64,000 nt of DNA, from the NCBI GenBank assembly GCA_947383645.1, contig CANDEH010000001.1, forward strand, positions 62,001 through 126,000. The letters run 5' to 3'. Position numbers and translations under genes: made by a program. Below are positions 49,718-57,602 of this stretch, piece by piece. The notes under the pieces are model-generated. The model was not told where the DNA came from. It saw only the letters and a list, made by a program, of their open reading frames with translations, and made no database searches. Position 1 is the stretch's first letter. Each line of letters starts with the position of its first letter. Source of the stretch: an uncultured Clostridia bacterium. Lineage in GTDB: Bacteria; Bacillota; Clostridia; Oscillospirales; Oscillospiraceae.

Positions 49718-50233
49718 TTAGGGGGAGGGGGTGAGCGGTTTGATTACGCGCCAGGTGAAGGAGGCGGCGGCCACGTTGACGATCTCGTCGTGGCCGGTCA
49801 TCAGGTAGTGGGACATGGCGGCGTCGGGGATGTGCAGACGCTCCTTGACGTCGGAGTTTTTGACCAGGAACAGGCCGGGGGCGGGGCAGAGCTGCCGGGA
49901 GAACCATTTTGCGAAGAACGCGGTGCGGTCAGCGTAGTCGATAGGGGGGAGGTCGTATTTTTCCGGATCCAGGCCGAACACCTCCAGGCGGGGTTTGGAG
50001 AACTCCAGATACTGGACCTGGTGGAAGGTCAGAGACAGCAGGACGATGTCGATGCCGTCGAAGATGTCCAAATCGGCACTCTGGAGGGGGTCTATGATTT
50101 TGGACTGGTCGTTAATCAGGTCCGCAATCAGGGAAAATTCCAGGGAACCGCCGTCCGCGCAAAAGGTCTCTATCTCATCCGACGCGGAAATTTTCCAGGG
50201 GACCTTCACAGGCTCTAAGCGCAGTTTCTCCAT
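49718..50233 (-). CDS. Uncharacterised protein flanked by heptamer arrays
   Basis: The 171-residue protein starts MEKLRLEPVKVPWKISASDE. It has no membrane segment. An LSLTFHQVQYLEFSKPRLEV block followed by a C-terminal DVKERLHIPDAAMSHYLMTG suggests a compact alpha/beta protein similar in style to immunity or SMI1-like proteins, but I cannot assign a family. The only upstream ribosome-like sequence is TTAGGAATT from the adjoining heptamer array. The gene sits between a left and a right array, as if carried inside such an element. Confidence 0.75.
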   Translation of the reverse strand: MEKLRLEPVKVPWKISASDEIETFCADGGSLEFSLIADLINDQSKIIDPLQSADLDIFDGIDIVLLSLTFHQVQYLEFSKPRLEVFGLDPEKYDLPPIDYADRTAFFAKWFSRQLCPAPGLFLVKNSDVKERLHIPDAAMSHYLMTGHDEIVNVAAASFTWRVIKPLTPSP

Positions 50234-50238
50234 AGGTC

Positions 50239-50262
50239 AATTCCTAACTCCTAATTCCTAAT
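50239..50262. repeat. Heptamer array, right end (copy 10)
   Basis: AATTCCTAACTCCTAATTCC plus TAAT. It supplies the stop codon and last residues (SIRN) of trmO. Confidence 0.75.
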
Positions 50263-50943
50263 GGAAACAACGTGCAAAACCTCCCCCTCCACACGAAACC
50301 GCACGTCGAGGCCGGCAAAGACCAGGCCGTAGAGGCGCTCCGGGTCGTTCTGGTAGGAGGGACGCGGATCGTTGGCCAGAACGCCGGCCAGGGCCTCCCG
50401 GCGGTCCGCCGGGACGAGGGCGAGGAGGTGCTCCGGAAGGTCCACCTCCAGCAGGCGGCGGGGAGTGGTATCCGTGAAGCCGCCGGCGGCCTCGGGATGG
50501 CTGTCGGCGTAGGGGACGTAGGGCTTGACGTCATAGATGGGGGTGCCGTCCATCAGGTCCGCGCCGGCCACGATCAGGTGGGGACCCAGGCTTGGGGAGG
50601 TCTCCAGAGCCACCAGCCGGACGCAGGAGAGCCCCAGGGGATTGGGGCGGAAGGGGGAGCGGGAGGCGAAGACCCCCACCCGCCGGTTGCCCCCCAAGCG
50701 GGGCGGGCGGACGGTGGGGGACCAGCCCTGACCCGCGCAGGCGGAAAACTGCCAGATCAGCCACAGGTGGGAGAAGTCCTCGATGCCCCGGAGGGCGTCA
50801 GGGCTGCGGAAGGGGGGCTCGAAGACCACCGCGGCGCGGAGGCTGTCCACCAGTCCGCTCTGCCGGGGGATGCCGAACTTGGCGGGAAAGTCGCTGCGGA
50901 TATGGGCGATGGGGGTGAGGGGGTGGGGGACGTCAGTAGGCAT
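50251..50943 (-). CDS. trmO: tRNA (N6-threonylcarbamoyladenosine37-N6)-methyltransferase TrmO
   Basis: The 230-residue UPF0066/TsaA-family protein methylates t6A37 using SAM. Hallmarks: PIAHIRSDFPAKFGIPRQSG, LRGIEDFSHLWLIWQFSAC, VGVFASRSPFRPNPLGLSCV and DLMDGTPIYDVKPYVPYADS. AAAGGAGGCCCCT precedes the ATG. The C-terminal residues are repeat-derived. Confidence 0.93.
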   Translation of the reverse strand: MPTDVPHPLTPIAHIRSDFPAKFGIPRQSGLVDSLRAAVVFEPPFRSPDALRGIEDFSHLWLIWQFSACAGQGWSPTVRPPRLGGNRRVGVFASRSPFRPNPLGLSCVRLVALETSPSLGPHLIVAGADLMDGTPIYDVKPYVPYADSHPEAAGGFTDTTPRRLLEVDLPEHLLALVPADRREALAGVLANDPRPSYQNDPERLYGLVFAGLDVRFRVEGEVLHVVSIRN

Positions 50944-50960
50944 AGGGGCCTCCTTTGTTT

Positions 50961-51010
50961 GAGATAGGAGATAGAAGATAGGAGATAGGAGATAGAAGAT
51001 AGGAGATAGA
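50961..51010. repeat. Tandem GATAGGA-type heptamer array (copy 11, one-sided)
   Basis: About seven imperfect 7-bp units (GATAGGA, GATAGAA) in direct orientation with no inverted partner nearby. It lies just upstream of trmO and starts a 600-bp stretch of decayed sequence. Confidence 0.75.
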
Positions 51011-51323
51011 GTTGGGGAGTGGAGATGTCAGCTTGTCCGTTGGTTCGCCGCAGGGGAAGGCCGGCGAGAGGAAGACGCCGCTGGCCAGGGTGATTTTCCA
51101 AACGGCCGGGAATGGGTCACTGCTCTTGAAGGGGGCTCATGCCGAAACTACAATGAGAGGGAATTGGTCTGACGGCGCTATGCTTGAGCTGCCACGCCCG
51201 TCGCCGTAAATTGTCAGCCGGCCCTCTCATTGTGGCGTTCGATTGTGCAGGTTGCGATAATGGCTAAGTTGTACACTCGGGTAACAACGCAGGATGGATG
51301 GGTACTGAGCTGAGGAGGGTACC

Positions 51324-51446
51324 GATTTCAAATCACAATTTACTGCCGCAGGTGTCGATGTATCCAAAGGGAAAAGCATGGTCGCTGTCCGCAGGCCTGG
51401 CGGGCAGATCGTCCTGCCGCCAATCCAAGTCAATTTTAAGTCTTAG
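51324..51446 (+). pseudogene. IS110-family transposase N-terminal remnant
   Basis: The frame from 51324 to TAG at 51446 encodes DFKSQFTAAGVDVSKGKSMV then AVRRPGGQIVLPP. AGVDVSKGKSMVAV is the start of the DEDD nuclease domain of IS110-type transposases (first catalytic Asp in GVDVSK). The start codon is lost although GAGGAGGG remains upstream, and nothing of the remaining roughly 350 residues is present. It is a small scar. Confidence 0.75.
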
Positions 51447-51613
51447 TTAATACTATTTTAACGTTTTGGCCATTCCCCTGTCAACGGGTATCGCAGATTG
51501 TAACATTAAATGCGAAAGAACATGAAGCCCCACGAACGGGGCGGTTCGGCTCTATCGCATTTGTTTTTTATACCACGACAGGCCGGGAAAGTTAAGAAAA
51601 GAGGGGTGAAAAA

Positions 51614-51912
51614 TGGCGGGGCACTACAAATACATAACGTACATAACTTTTTTGGATTAGCGAGAGATTGCGCGCTGTATCAGGCGAAGGCACGCCCGGC
51701 GGATGTTGCGGACAGGCCAGGCGTAACCACAGCGACGATCTACCGGGAGTTGAAGCGCGGGGAAACCGTCGGAGAGGATGGCGCATCGGTTCTGCACCGG
51801 AACTGGCGGCGGGGCTTACGACCCGGTTGCCGTCCAGCAGAGGGTAACAGGCAAATTTCAGGCGGCGGGGCCGGACTCCCGCGGACGGCCTGCAAGGAGG
51901 TTTCGACGGTGA
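51614..51912 (+). pseudogene. Decayed helix-turn-helix gene from a mobile element
   Basis: ATG 51614 starts MAGHYKYITYITFLD and stops. The following sequence, in other frames, reads ALYQAKARPADVADRPGVTT then ATIYRELKRGE, a resolvase/IS30-like helix-turn-helix, and later GAYDPVAVQQRVTGKFQAAG. At least two frame changes and a stop break it. Such HTH genes are common in clostridial conjugative elements. Confidence 0.65.
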
Positions 51913-52136
51913 CACAGTTTGAGAAGATCACAGAAAGCCCGGAAACGCTGGGCGCGTTCCTTGCGGCCCTGCCCGTCGTTGATGGGCCGTGGGACACGGA
52001 ATTTCACAAACGGTTTTGTGCCGGGTGCGCCGCGGCGGAAGCCTGGGGAAAGCTGCTTTCCCCATTCAACCCACAGATTATAGCGGCGGTGGAAATTCCG
52101 CAAATCCTAACCACGGAAAGAGGGGGCGCAGAATAG
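51909..52136 (+). CDS. Small mobile-element-associated protein
   Basis: The 75-residue protein begins at GTG 51909 after AAGGAGG. It reads MTQFEKITESPETLGAFLAA and contains a Cys pair (FCAGCAAAE) that may have bound metal in intact relatives. It is similar in style to small proteins that follow HTH genes in integrative elements. Intact frame, but its neighbours are decayed, so it may be a relic. Confidence 0.55.
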   Translation: MTQFEKITESPETLGAFLAALPVVDGPWDTEFHKRFCAGCAAAEAWGKLLSPFNPQIIAAVEIPQILTTERGGAE

Positions 52137-52157
52137 CCGGAAAGGAGCGGGGCGACT

Positions 52158-52245
52158 GTGCCGGAAGAACGCACAATGAGCGACCGTTTAGCTATGCAGG
52201 CGTGGCCGCTTGATCGGAAAATCAGGATCACACAGTTGCTGCCTT
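52158..52245 (+). pseudogene. Truncated start of a mobile-element gene (PAPS-reductase-like)
   Basis: After AAAGGAG, GTG 52158 opens PEERTMSDRLAMQAWPLDRK then IRITQLLPF. The N-terminal pattern resembles phage/ICE phosphoadenosine-phosphosulfate-reductase-like proteins, but the domain itself is absent and the sequence changes character near 52245. The assignment is tentative. Confidence 0.4.
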
Positions 52246-52317
52246 TTTTGGTAACTGCTCAAGTTTGGGGGGGCGAGCTGAGGCGGCCTCTATGGGCCGC
52301 CTCTTGGAGTATGTTTG

Positions 52318-52875
52318 TCAGCGCAGGTCCTCTGCCGTCATCAGGGCGTGGATGCGGGGATTGCGGGAGAGAAGGTGGAAGAGGACCAGGACGATGAGGA
52401 TGCAGGGGATCATGTAGATGGCGTTGTAGAGGATCGAGTAGAACCAGGGGGTTGTCATGGTTATGCCTAAGAACTCCTCAGGCATCCACTTGCCCCACAC
52501 CACGGCCCCCACAATGTAGTGGACCAGTAAGCGGAGACCGCCGCCGATGAGGGTGCCGAAGTATACCCCGCGCTCCCGGCCCCGGCACAGGCCCGCGCCC
52601 AGGCCCACCACAGCGTAGGCGATCAGGTAGTCGGCGATGATGGTGGTCCAGTCGATGGCGATGCCGTGGCCCAGGACGTACTGGAAGAAGCCGAAGACGA
52701 AGCCCGCGCCGGTACCCCAGGCGGCGCCGTGGCGGACGGCGAAGAGGATGATGGGCAGCATGGCGCAGTCGATAGAGCCGCCGTTGGCCACCGGGGATAT
52801 GCCGATATAGCTGACGACCTGGGCTACGGCGATCATAATGGCCGCCTCGGTGAGAGTCTTGGTTTTGCTGTTCAT
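52318..52875 (-). CDS. thiT: Thiamine ECF transporter substrate-binding component
   Basis: The 185-residue protein has six hydrophobic segments. Its ThiT/YuaJ features include AAIMIAVAQVVSYIGI, GGSIDCAMLPIILFAVRHG and the GHGIAIDWTTIIADYLIAYA region with Trp/Tyr residues for thiamine binding. It captures thiamine and works with a shared ECF ATPase module, which is not in the window. A TPP riboswitch and terminator in its leader confirm the role. Confidence 0.95.
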   Translation of the reverse strand: MNSKTKTLTEAAIMIAVAQVVSYIGISPVANGGSIDCAMLPIILFAVRHGAAWGTGAGFVFGFFQYVLGHGIAIDWTTIIADYLIAYAVVGLGAGLCRGRERGVYFGTLIGGGLRLLVHYIVGAVVWGKWMPEEFLGITMTTPWFYSILYNAIYMIPCILIVLVLFHLLSRNPRIHALMTAEDLR

Positions 52876-52943
52876 GGTGGTGTTTCCCTTTCTCTTTTGG
52901 TCTCAAAGGGCGGACCCGCCGGCGCGGTGCGGTTTTTCTGCGC

Positions 52944-52981
52944 AAAAAAATCGTACACCCGCGCCAAACGTGGGTATACGA
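52944..52981 (-). terminator. TPP-riboswitch terminator
   Basis: Minus-strand TCGTATACCC pairs with GGGTGTACGA (52981-52951), followed by seven T residues (52950-52944). Confidence 0.85.
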
Positions 52982-53001
52982 TGATACGGCCGTTATAAAT
53001 C

Positions 53002-53093
53002 GCATTCCTACGCCGGCATTACCCGGATCAGGTTCGAGGGACATGACGGCACTACGTCAAATCTCAGCCGGCTTGCGCCAGCGCCCCTTGGAT
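53002..53093 (-). promoter_or_regulatory. TPP riboswitch (THI element)
   Basis: The minus strand reads CCAAGGGGCGCTGG, then GGCTGAGATT and CCCTCGAACCTGATCCGGGT followed by AATGCCGGCGTAGGAATG. These are the invariant CUGAGA and ACCUGAUCYGGGUAAUGCCRGCGUAGGGA blocks. Thiamine pyrophosphate binding should favour the terminator and switch thiT off. Confidence 0.96.
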
Positions 53094-53102
53094 TGTGGAC
53101 TC

Positions 53103-53131
53103 AGCATAGCACCGGCGGCGCGGTTTGTCAA
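53103..53131 (-). promoter_or_regulatory. Promoter of thiT
   Basis: Minus-strand TTGACA (53131-53126), 17-bp spacer, TATGCT (53108-53103), about 10 bp before the riboswitch. Confidence 0.85.
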
Positions 53132-53167
53132 GGGCTTTGCCGCACTTTTTCTGCGGAGAACCGGGAC

Positions 53168-53196
53168 TTGCATTGAGGAGGGAAAGACGGTATAAT
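53168..53196 (+). promoter_or_regulatory. Promoter facing thiN
   Basis: TTGCAT (53168-53173), 17-bp spacer, TATAAT (53191-53196). It lies back to back with the thiT promoter and 180 bp before thiN; no gene or riboswitch was recognised in that leader. Confidence 0.7.
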
Positions 53197-53377
53197 GGCG
53201 CGGAGCAGCTGTGACGCTTCGCATTGGGTTTGGCTGCGGCGGGGGGGATGTCCGCATAACCCTACAGGGAATGTGGATATTCTCTTGGTGGACAACCATA
53301 AAACCATGCGTGTTATAGGATTATTGCCTCTGGTGCGGGATAGTGTGCCGTAAAAGGGGGAGTGATGGGAGGTTCTC

Positions 53378-53995
53378 ATGCCAAACTGTTACATTTTCGC
53401 CGCCGGGGATACCCCGGATACCGTGTATAGCGTCCCGGGGGCGGGGGATCTGGTCATTGCCGCCGACGCGGGGTACCGAACCTGTCTTGCCCTGGGGCTC
53501 CAGCCGGACCTGCTGGTGGGGGACTTCGACTCCATGGAGGCTCCGGCAGACTTTCCCGACCTCCTCCGGGCCCCGGTGGAGAAGGACGACACCGACACCC
53601 TGCTGGCGGTGAAGGAGGGGCTGCGCCGGGGGTGCGATACCTTCCACCTCTACGGCTGCACCGGCGGCCGGCTGGACCACACCCTGGCAAACCTTCAGAC
53701 GCTTCTCTACCTCCGCCGCCAGGGGGCCAGAGGGTACCTCTACGACGGGACGTTCACCTACACCGCCATTGAGAATGAGGGAATTGAGATTCCCAGGGAG
53801 AAGGAGTGGGCGCTTCTGTCGGTGTTCTGTCTGGGCGACACCGCCGGGGGGATCGTGGAACAGGGGGTGCAGTACCCGCTGACGGAGGCTACCCTTACCG
53901 CCGACTTCCCTCTGGGAGTCAGCAACCACATCTTGGAGGACACCGCCCGCGTCAGCGTGGCCCGGGGGGCGCTGCTGATTGGCTGGGAGCGGTGA
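53378..53995 (+). CDS. thiN: Thiamine pyrophosphokinase
   Basis: The 205-residue enzyme converts thiamine to TPP. Seen: LVIAADAGYRTCLALGLQPD, LLVGDFDSM, the EKDDTDTLLAVKEGL motif and YGCTGGRLDHTLANLQTLLY. GGGAGG precedes the ATG. It diverges from thiT, so uptake and activation of thiamine are encoded side by side but on separate promoters. Confidence 0.95.
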   Translation: MPNCYIFAAGDTPDTVYSVPGAGDLVIAADAGYRTCLALGLQPDLLVGDFDSMEAPADFPDLLRAPVEKDDTDTLLAVKEGLRRGCDTFHLYGCTGGRLDHTLANLQTLLYLRRQGARGYLYDGTFTYTAIENEGIEIPREKEWALLSVFCLGDTAGGIVEQGVQYPLTEATLTADFPLGVSNHILEDTARVSVARGALLIGWER

Positions 53996-54034
53996 GGGGG
54001 AGGTCCTTGGGGCGTTTGCGTACTGTGAGAAAAG

Positions 54035-54081
54035 AAACACCCATGCCCGGCGCTGGATTGCTTCGGGCATAGGTGTTTTTT
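54035..54081 (+). terminator. Terminator after thiN
   Basis: AAACACCCATGCCCG pairs with CGGGCATAGGTGTTTTTT (one bulge) with a T-rich tail. Confidence 0.75.
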
Positions 54082-54174
54082 CCGGGGATAAGGCGACAAA
54101 GGCGGGGCTGGAAGAGAATGGGCGGAGGGGCGTTAGGGCTACGGGGCGATATTGGATTTGTTGACGGACTACTC

Positions 54175-54711
54175 TCACTCATATGCGTAGTCTTTGAAAT
54201 AATCTACATCATCTTGCATATCCAGCCATAATTCAAACCAGCCCAGAAAGTCTTGCCGCTCGCAGCAGGGCTGAACTCCAACATCTGTAAAGCACCATAC
54301 TTCACCCCGGCATTGCCCTGTTACAATCAGGTTGTAGCGCGTGCTATCTCCCACATCAATCAGCTCAAGTTGTCCGTTTAATTTGGCGTCCATAATTTTA
54401 ACTAAGTCTGCCCATGCCGCATCATCATCTTCCCAAATCCATTCATCTTCCAGCATAAAAGGCTGCGATAGATTTTTCGCCTCCATATCCGCTAATGCAT
54501 GAAGCTGAAAACCATCTATCATATTGCAGCCATTGCCGATTTCCTTTAGGAATATGCGGTATGCTTCCGGCAGACGAATGTCGTGCAGCTTCTCGAAACG
54601 AATAATTTCTTCTTCGGAAAGCACGTCCCCCATTTGAATGCCTGAAGTCATAATTTTTGCCTCTATTCTTGGTACGACTTGTTCGTAATCTGTGGGTTTG
54701 TAAACAGGCAT
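54175..54711 (-). CDS. SMI1/KNR4 (SUKH) family protein
   Basis: The 178-residue acidic protein has the SUKH signature around LSEEEIIRFEKLHDIRLPEA then YRIFLKEIGNGCNMIDGF, and a C-terminal WFELWLDMQDDV helix. SUKH proteins often act as immunity proteins against contact-dependent or polymorphic toxins. No toxin gene is adjacent. The gene is visibly richer in A and T than its neighbours, which suggests horizontal acquisition as an orphan immunity gene. Confidence 0.88.
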   Translation of the reverse strand: MPVYKPTDYEQVVPRIEAKIMTSGIQMGDVLSEEEIIRFEKLHDIRLPEAYRIFLKEIGNGCNMIDGFQLHALADMEAKNLSQPFMLEDEWIWEDDDAAWADLVKIMDAKLNGQLELIDVGDSTRYNLIVTGQCRGEVWCFTDVGVQPCCERQDFLGWFELWLDMQDDVDYFKDYAYE

Positions 54712-54880
54712 AACCTCCCCCTCCTATCCCCTTCTATCGCTTTGATTTGTTATTAAAAATTTTAATAAAGTATAGCATAATAAGTCGGAGAAATCAACGA
54801 GCGGAACAGCGGGGCGGCTGCCAAATTGGCGGAGTTTTCTTACGCTTCTTTACCCCATATACGCATCAACTCCGGGGGCC

Positions 54881-56317
54881 TCAGGGGAGGCGCAGGGTCA
54901 GTTGGGCGCGGAGGCGGCAGTTTTTGTCGGGGGCGTAGGCGATGTAGATGTTTTCGCCGGACCAGGCGGTGTATCCCTCCCCCTCCACGGTGATATGGGC
55001 GAGGAGATCCCTGTAGTTTACCTGGATGTGCTTCTCTGTGAGGGCTTCCGCCGCGCGGCTGAGGTACTTGATCTGGAACAGAGAGGTGTCGGCCCCCGCC
55101 GCCGACAGGAAGGCGCATTGCAGCACGTCATCGGGGAGATACACCAAGTCGGTCTCCTGGCCGGGGGTCCCGGTGAAGCGGTAGTCGTAGTCCACCGTGA
55201 CGCCTTGCAGCACCCCGTCCTCCTCCTGGAAGGTGAAATGGAGGCACTCGGTGAGGTCGCCGCCCAGGTGGAGGTAGACGGTGTTGGGCTGCTCCAGGAG
55301 GAAAATGTCGCCCTCCTCCGACAGGCGGTAGTCCCGCTGGCTCTGGGCCATGTAGTAGTTAAAATTTTCCACATACTCCGCCGCCGTCAGCGCGCCCCGG
55401 TGGGGCGGCAGGGACAGGGAGAGGAGGGCTATGGCCAGGATGGCGATCTGGAGGGTGTTGGCGGCCAGAAAGCGGACGATCTGGAGGGGCCGCTGGGGCT
55501 GGGATACCAGGACGCTCTCCGTCTCCCAGGGGAGAAAGCTGCTGCCGTCGGTGTACTCCTTGTAGCTGTGGTAGAGCTTGAACAGCGTGTAGAGGGGAAT
55601 CTCCAGGCCCATGCCCTGCGTGATGACCTCAAAGGTGCGCCCCAGGGCGGCGTCATAGGTGAGGCGGCCCCCGCCCCGTTCCTCTACCCGCAGGCCCAGC
55701 AGCCACTTCCCCGGGGTGGTCCCCCACCGGGAGAGGAACAGCGGATCCACAAAGAGCATGGTGGCAAGACCCAGAATGGTGAAGAGAATCCGCCAGCTCA
55801 GATTGCCGGTGTCGGAGCGGCGGAAGATCAGAACTGCCGCCAGCTGATAGACGGTGGTATAGAGCGACAGATCAAAGTACCGGGCGAAGTACCGCCGCCA
55901 GGGGCAGGGCTCTGAGCGGTCGGTGGCCGCGGCGCTCCTGGGGGGCGCGGGGGCCTGGGAGAGGCGGCGGAGGTAGGGGGCCGGGTCCAGGGCGGCGTAG
56001 CTGAGGCCGCTGCGGCGGATCTCCCCGCAGACCTCCCGGGCGGCAGCCAGGCGCTGGCCCTCCCTGGCCAGAACCGCTTCGTGCTGCGCCATCAGCGTCC
56101 CCAGAGGGATATTTTCCCGGATCAGCCGGCGGATCTCATCCAGCGGCACATCCAGCTGCCGCAGCAGCTTGATGCGCAGAAGAGTGGTCAGGTCGTCTTC
56201 GCTGTAGTTCCGGTAGCCGTTCTCCTGGCGCTGGGGAGAGAGAAGACCCTCCTGCTCATAGAAGCGGATATTGGCGCGGCTGAGCCCGGTACGCTCTTCC
56301 AGTTCTTTCACAGTCAT
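54881..56317 (-). CDS. MerR-type regulator fused to an RDD membrane domain
   Basis: The 478-residue protein starts MTVKELEERTGLSRANIRFY, a MerR winged helix-turn-helix (about 1-70), followed by a short helical linker. An RDD-family domain follows (about 140-270), with the ARYFDLSLYTTVYQ start and GTTPGKWLLGLRVEE. Another membrane helix (about 315-340) and a C-terminal extracytoplasmic domain complete it. This would be a membrane-bound transcription factor. The promoter has the 19-bp spacer typical of MerR control, so it probably regulates itself. AAGGGAG sets the ATG. Confidence 0.88.
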   Translation of the reverse strand: MTVKELEERTGLSRANIRFYEQEGLLSPQRQENGYRNYSEDDLTTLLRIKLLRQLDVPLDEIRRLIRENIPLGTLMAQHEAVLAREGQRLAAAREVCGEIRRSGLSYAALDPAPYLRRLSQAPAPPRSAAATDRSEPCPWRRYFARYFDLSLYTTVYQLAAVLIFRRSDTGNLSWRILFTILGLATMLFVDPLFLSRWGTTPGKWLLGLRVEERGGGRLTYDAALGRTFEVITQGMGLEIPLYTLFKLYHSYKEYTDGSSFLPWETESVLVSQPQRPLQIVRFLAANTLQIAILAIALLSLSLPPHRGALTAAEYVENFNYYMAQSQRDYRLSEEGDIFLLEQPNTVYLHLGGDLTECLHFTFQEEDGVLQGVTVDYDYRFTGTPGQETDLVYLPDDVLQCAFLSAAGADTSLFQIKYLSRAAEALTEKHIQVNYRDLLAHITVEGEGYTAWSGENIYIAYAPDKNCRLRAQLTLRLP

Positions 56318-56339
56318 AAAATCAGCTCCCTTCACGCAG

Positions 56340-56370
56340 AGTATAAGGGGTAAAGGAACTTGACAGTCAA
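56340..56370 (-). promoter_or_regulatory. MerR-type promoter with 19-bp spacer
   Basis: Minus-strand TTGACT (56370-56365), 19-bp spacer, TATACT (56345-56340). A CTTGACTGTCAAG dyad overlaps the -35. Confidence 0.6.
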
Positions 56371-56482
56371 GAGGATTTGTGAAAAACGGGGCAATTTGTG
56401 TGCTTATAGGATACCACAGAGGGAGTGAAAAGGGAAGCGGCGGCAGAGAACAAAAAAATCCCAAAAATTTTCCGGTTATGAC

Positions 56483-56510
56483 TTGACAAATGAAAGAAAA
56501 TCGGTATAAT
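56483..56510 (+). promoter_or_regulatory. Consensus promoter of the tRNA pair
   Basis: Perfect TTGACA (56483-56488) and TATAAT (56505-56510) with a 16-bp spacer. Confidence 0.85.
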
Positions 56511-56532
56511 AAGGAATGTTCGTTATGGACGT

Positions 56533-56606
56533 AGCGGGTTTGTGTAAAGGTAGCACAGCGGACTCTGACTCCGTATGTGAGGGTTCGAATCCTTCACCCG
56601 CTGCCA
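56533..56606 (+). tRNA. tRNA-Gln (CTG)
   Basis: Acceptor arms AGCGGGT and ACCCGCT, D-loop AAAGGTAGC, anticodon loop CTCTGAC (anticodon CTG) and T-loop GGTTCGAATCC. The CCA end is encoded. Confidence 0.93.
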
Positions 56607-56658
56607 CTCCCGGGGAGAGAGGGTATGCTCCTCTCCCCGGGAAGTTTTTTGCAGATAC

Positions 56659-56746
56659 GCGCGAGTGGTGGAATTGGCAGACTCGCTAGATTCAGGTTCT
56701 AGTGTGCAATACGCACGTGCGGGTTCAAGTCCCGCCTCGCGCACCA
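56659..56746 (+). tRNA. tRNA-Leu (CAG)
   Basis: Acceptor arms GCGCGAG and CTCGCGC, anticodon stem CTAGA-TTCAGGT-TCTAG (anticodon CAG), a long class II variable arm, T-loop GGTTCAAGTCC and an encoded ACCA. Confidence 0.95.
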
Positions 56747-56793
56747 CTGAAATGGAAAAGGCAGGGCTTTTGCCCTGCCTTTTCCATTTCAGT
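56746..56793. terminator. Long perfect hairpin after the tRNAs
   Basis: A 22-bp perfect stem (ACTGAAATGGAAAAGGCAGG arm start) with a TTTT loop. It ends tRNA transcription, though the stem is unusually long for a simple terminator. Confidence 0.7.
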
Positions 56794-57602
56794 GGGGACC
56801 TGCGGTCCATTTGATCTGCTCGGGGCGAGTAAATCGCCCCTGCGCCAAGGTTTTGCCTTGCGGCAAAACGCTTGTACGCCGCACTTGCGGCGGCTCGCTG
56901 ACGCTCGCGGTCCCGATGGGGCTGCATCTTTTTTGTCAATGTAAGGCAAGTTGCATTGACAAAAAAATGCAGGCAAAAATCCCGTACTTTGGTGCGGGGT
57001 TTTTGCGTTAGAAGGGAGATTGTTGAGAAATAGGAACATTAAATAACGCATCAGAGCGGCAAATCCTTGGGATTTGGGAGTTTTGGGGGAACGCACACGA
57101 CTCGAACTCCCAAGCATTCAAGATATGAGAGGGCCGTCCACAGGTCTGTCTCCAGTTCCTTGGCGGTATTGGGAGAGTTCTCTCAGCAGATGTACCAGAC
57201 GGAAAAGCGATGCGAAAAGGATTTGATAATGGCAATTTTATGGACAGGCGGCCATTCAACGATGGGGGCATTTTTTCGCAGAATAGGGCTCTGCATGTCG
57301 GCACAATACGCGCAGGCTCCGGGTAATATAATAGTAAGCCACTGCACCCAGATCCGGCTTTGAGTCGAATACTTAAATTTTAATGAAGGGAATATTTTGG
57401 GGTCATAAACAACGACATCAATATAAACTTGAATATAGCGCTTTATAATATCCGTGTCAATTTCTGCTTCCCAATATAGGGAGGAATCTGATAAGAAGTA
57501 TGCACGATTGACTCAAGATTTTTAAAGGTAAGACTATATGGCAAAACGGCTTGGCGTTTGCCAGGCCGTTTTGCTATATAGATATTAATCAATGCGTCTG
57601 TT
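56794..57602. other. Gene-poor stretch with hairpins and a possible decayed gene
   Basis: Hairpins: GGGGCGA/TCGCCCC (56820-56838), GTTTTGCC/GGCAAAAC (56852-56871), a TTTTTTGTCAATG-type stem (56930-56967), and CAAAACGGCTTGGC/GCCAGGCCGTTTTG (57542-57573). On the minus strand from about 57495 to 57010 one frame is open except for a single TGA (SDSSLYWEAEIDTDIIKRY ... FSHRFSVWYIC, stop, ENSPNTAKELETDLWTALSY). It lacks a start and is A/T-rich, so it may be a relic. Confidence 0.4.

Noticed and set aside
57008..57363. About 98-codon frames on both strands after the tRNAs
   Set aside because: No starts with ribosome sites; at best relic sequence.
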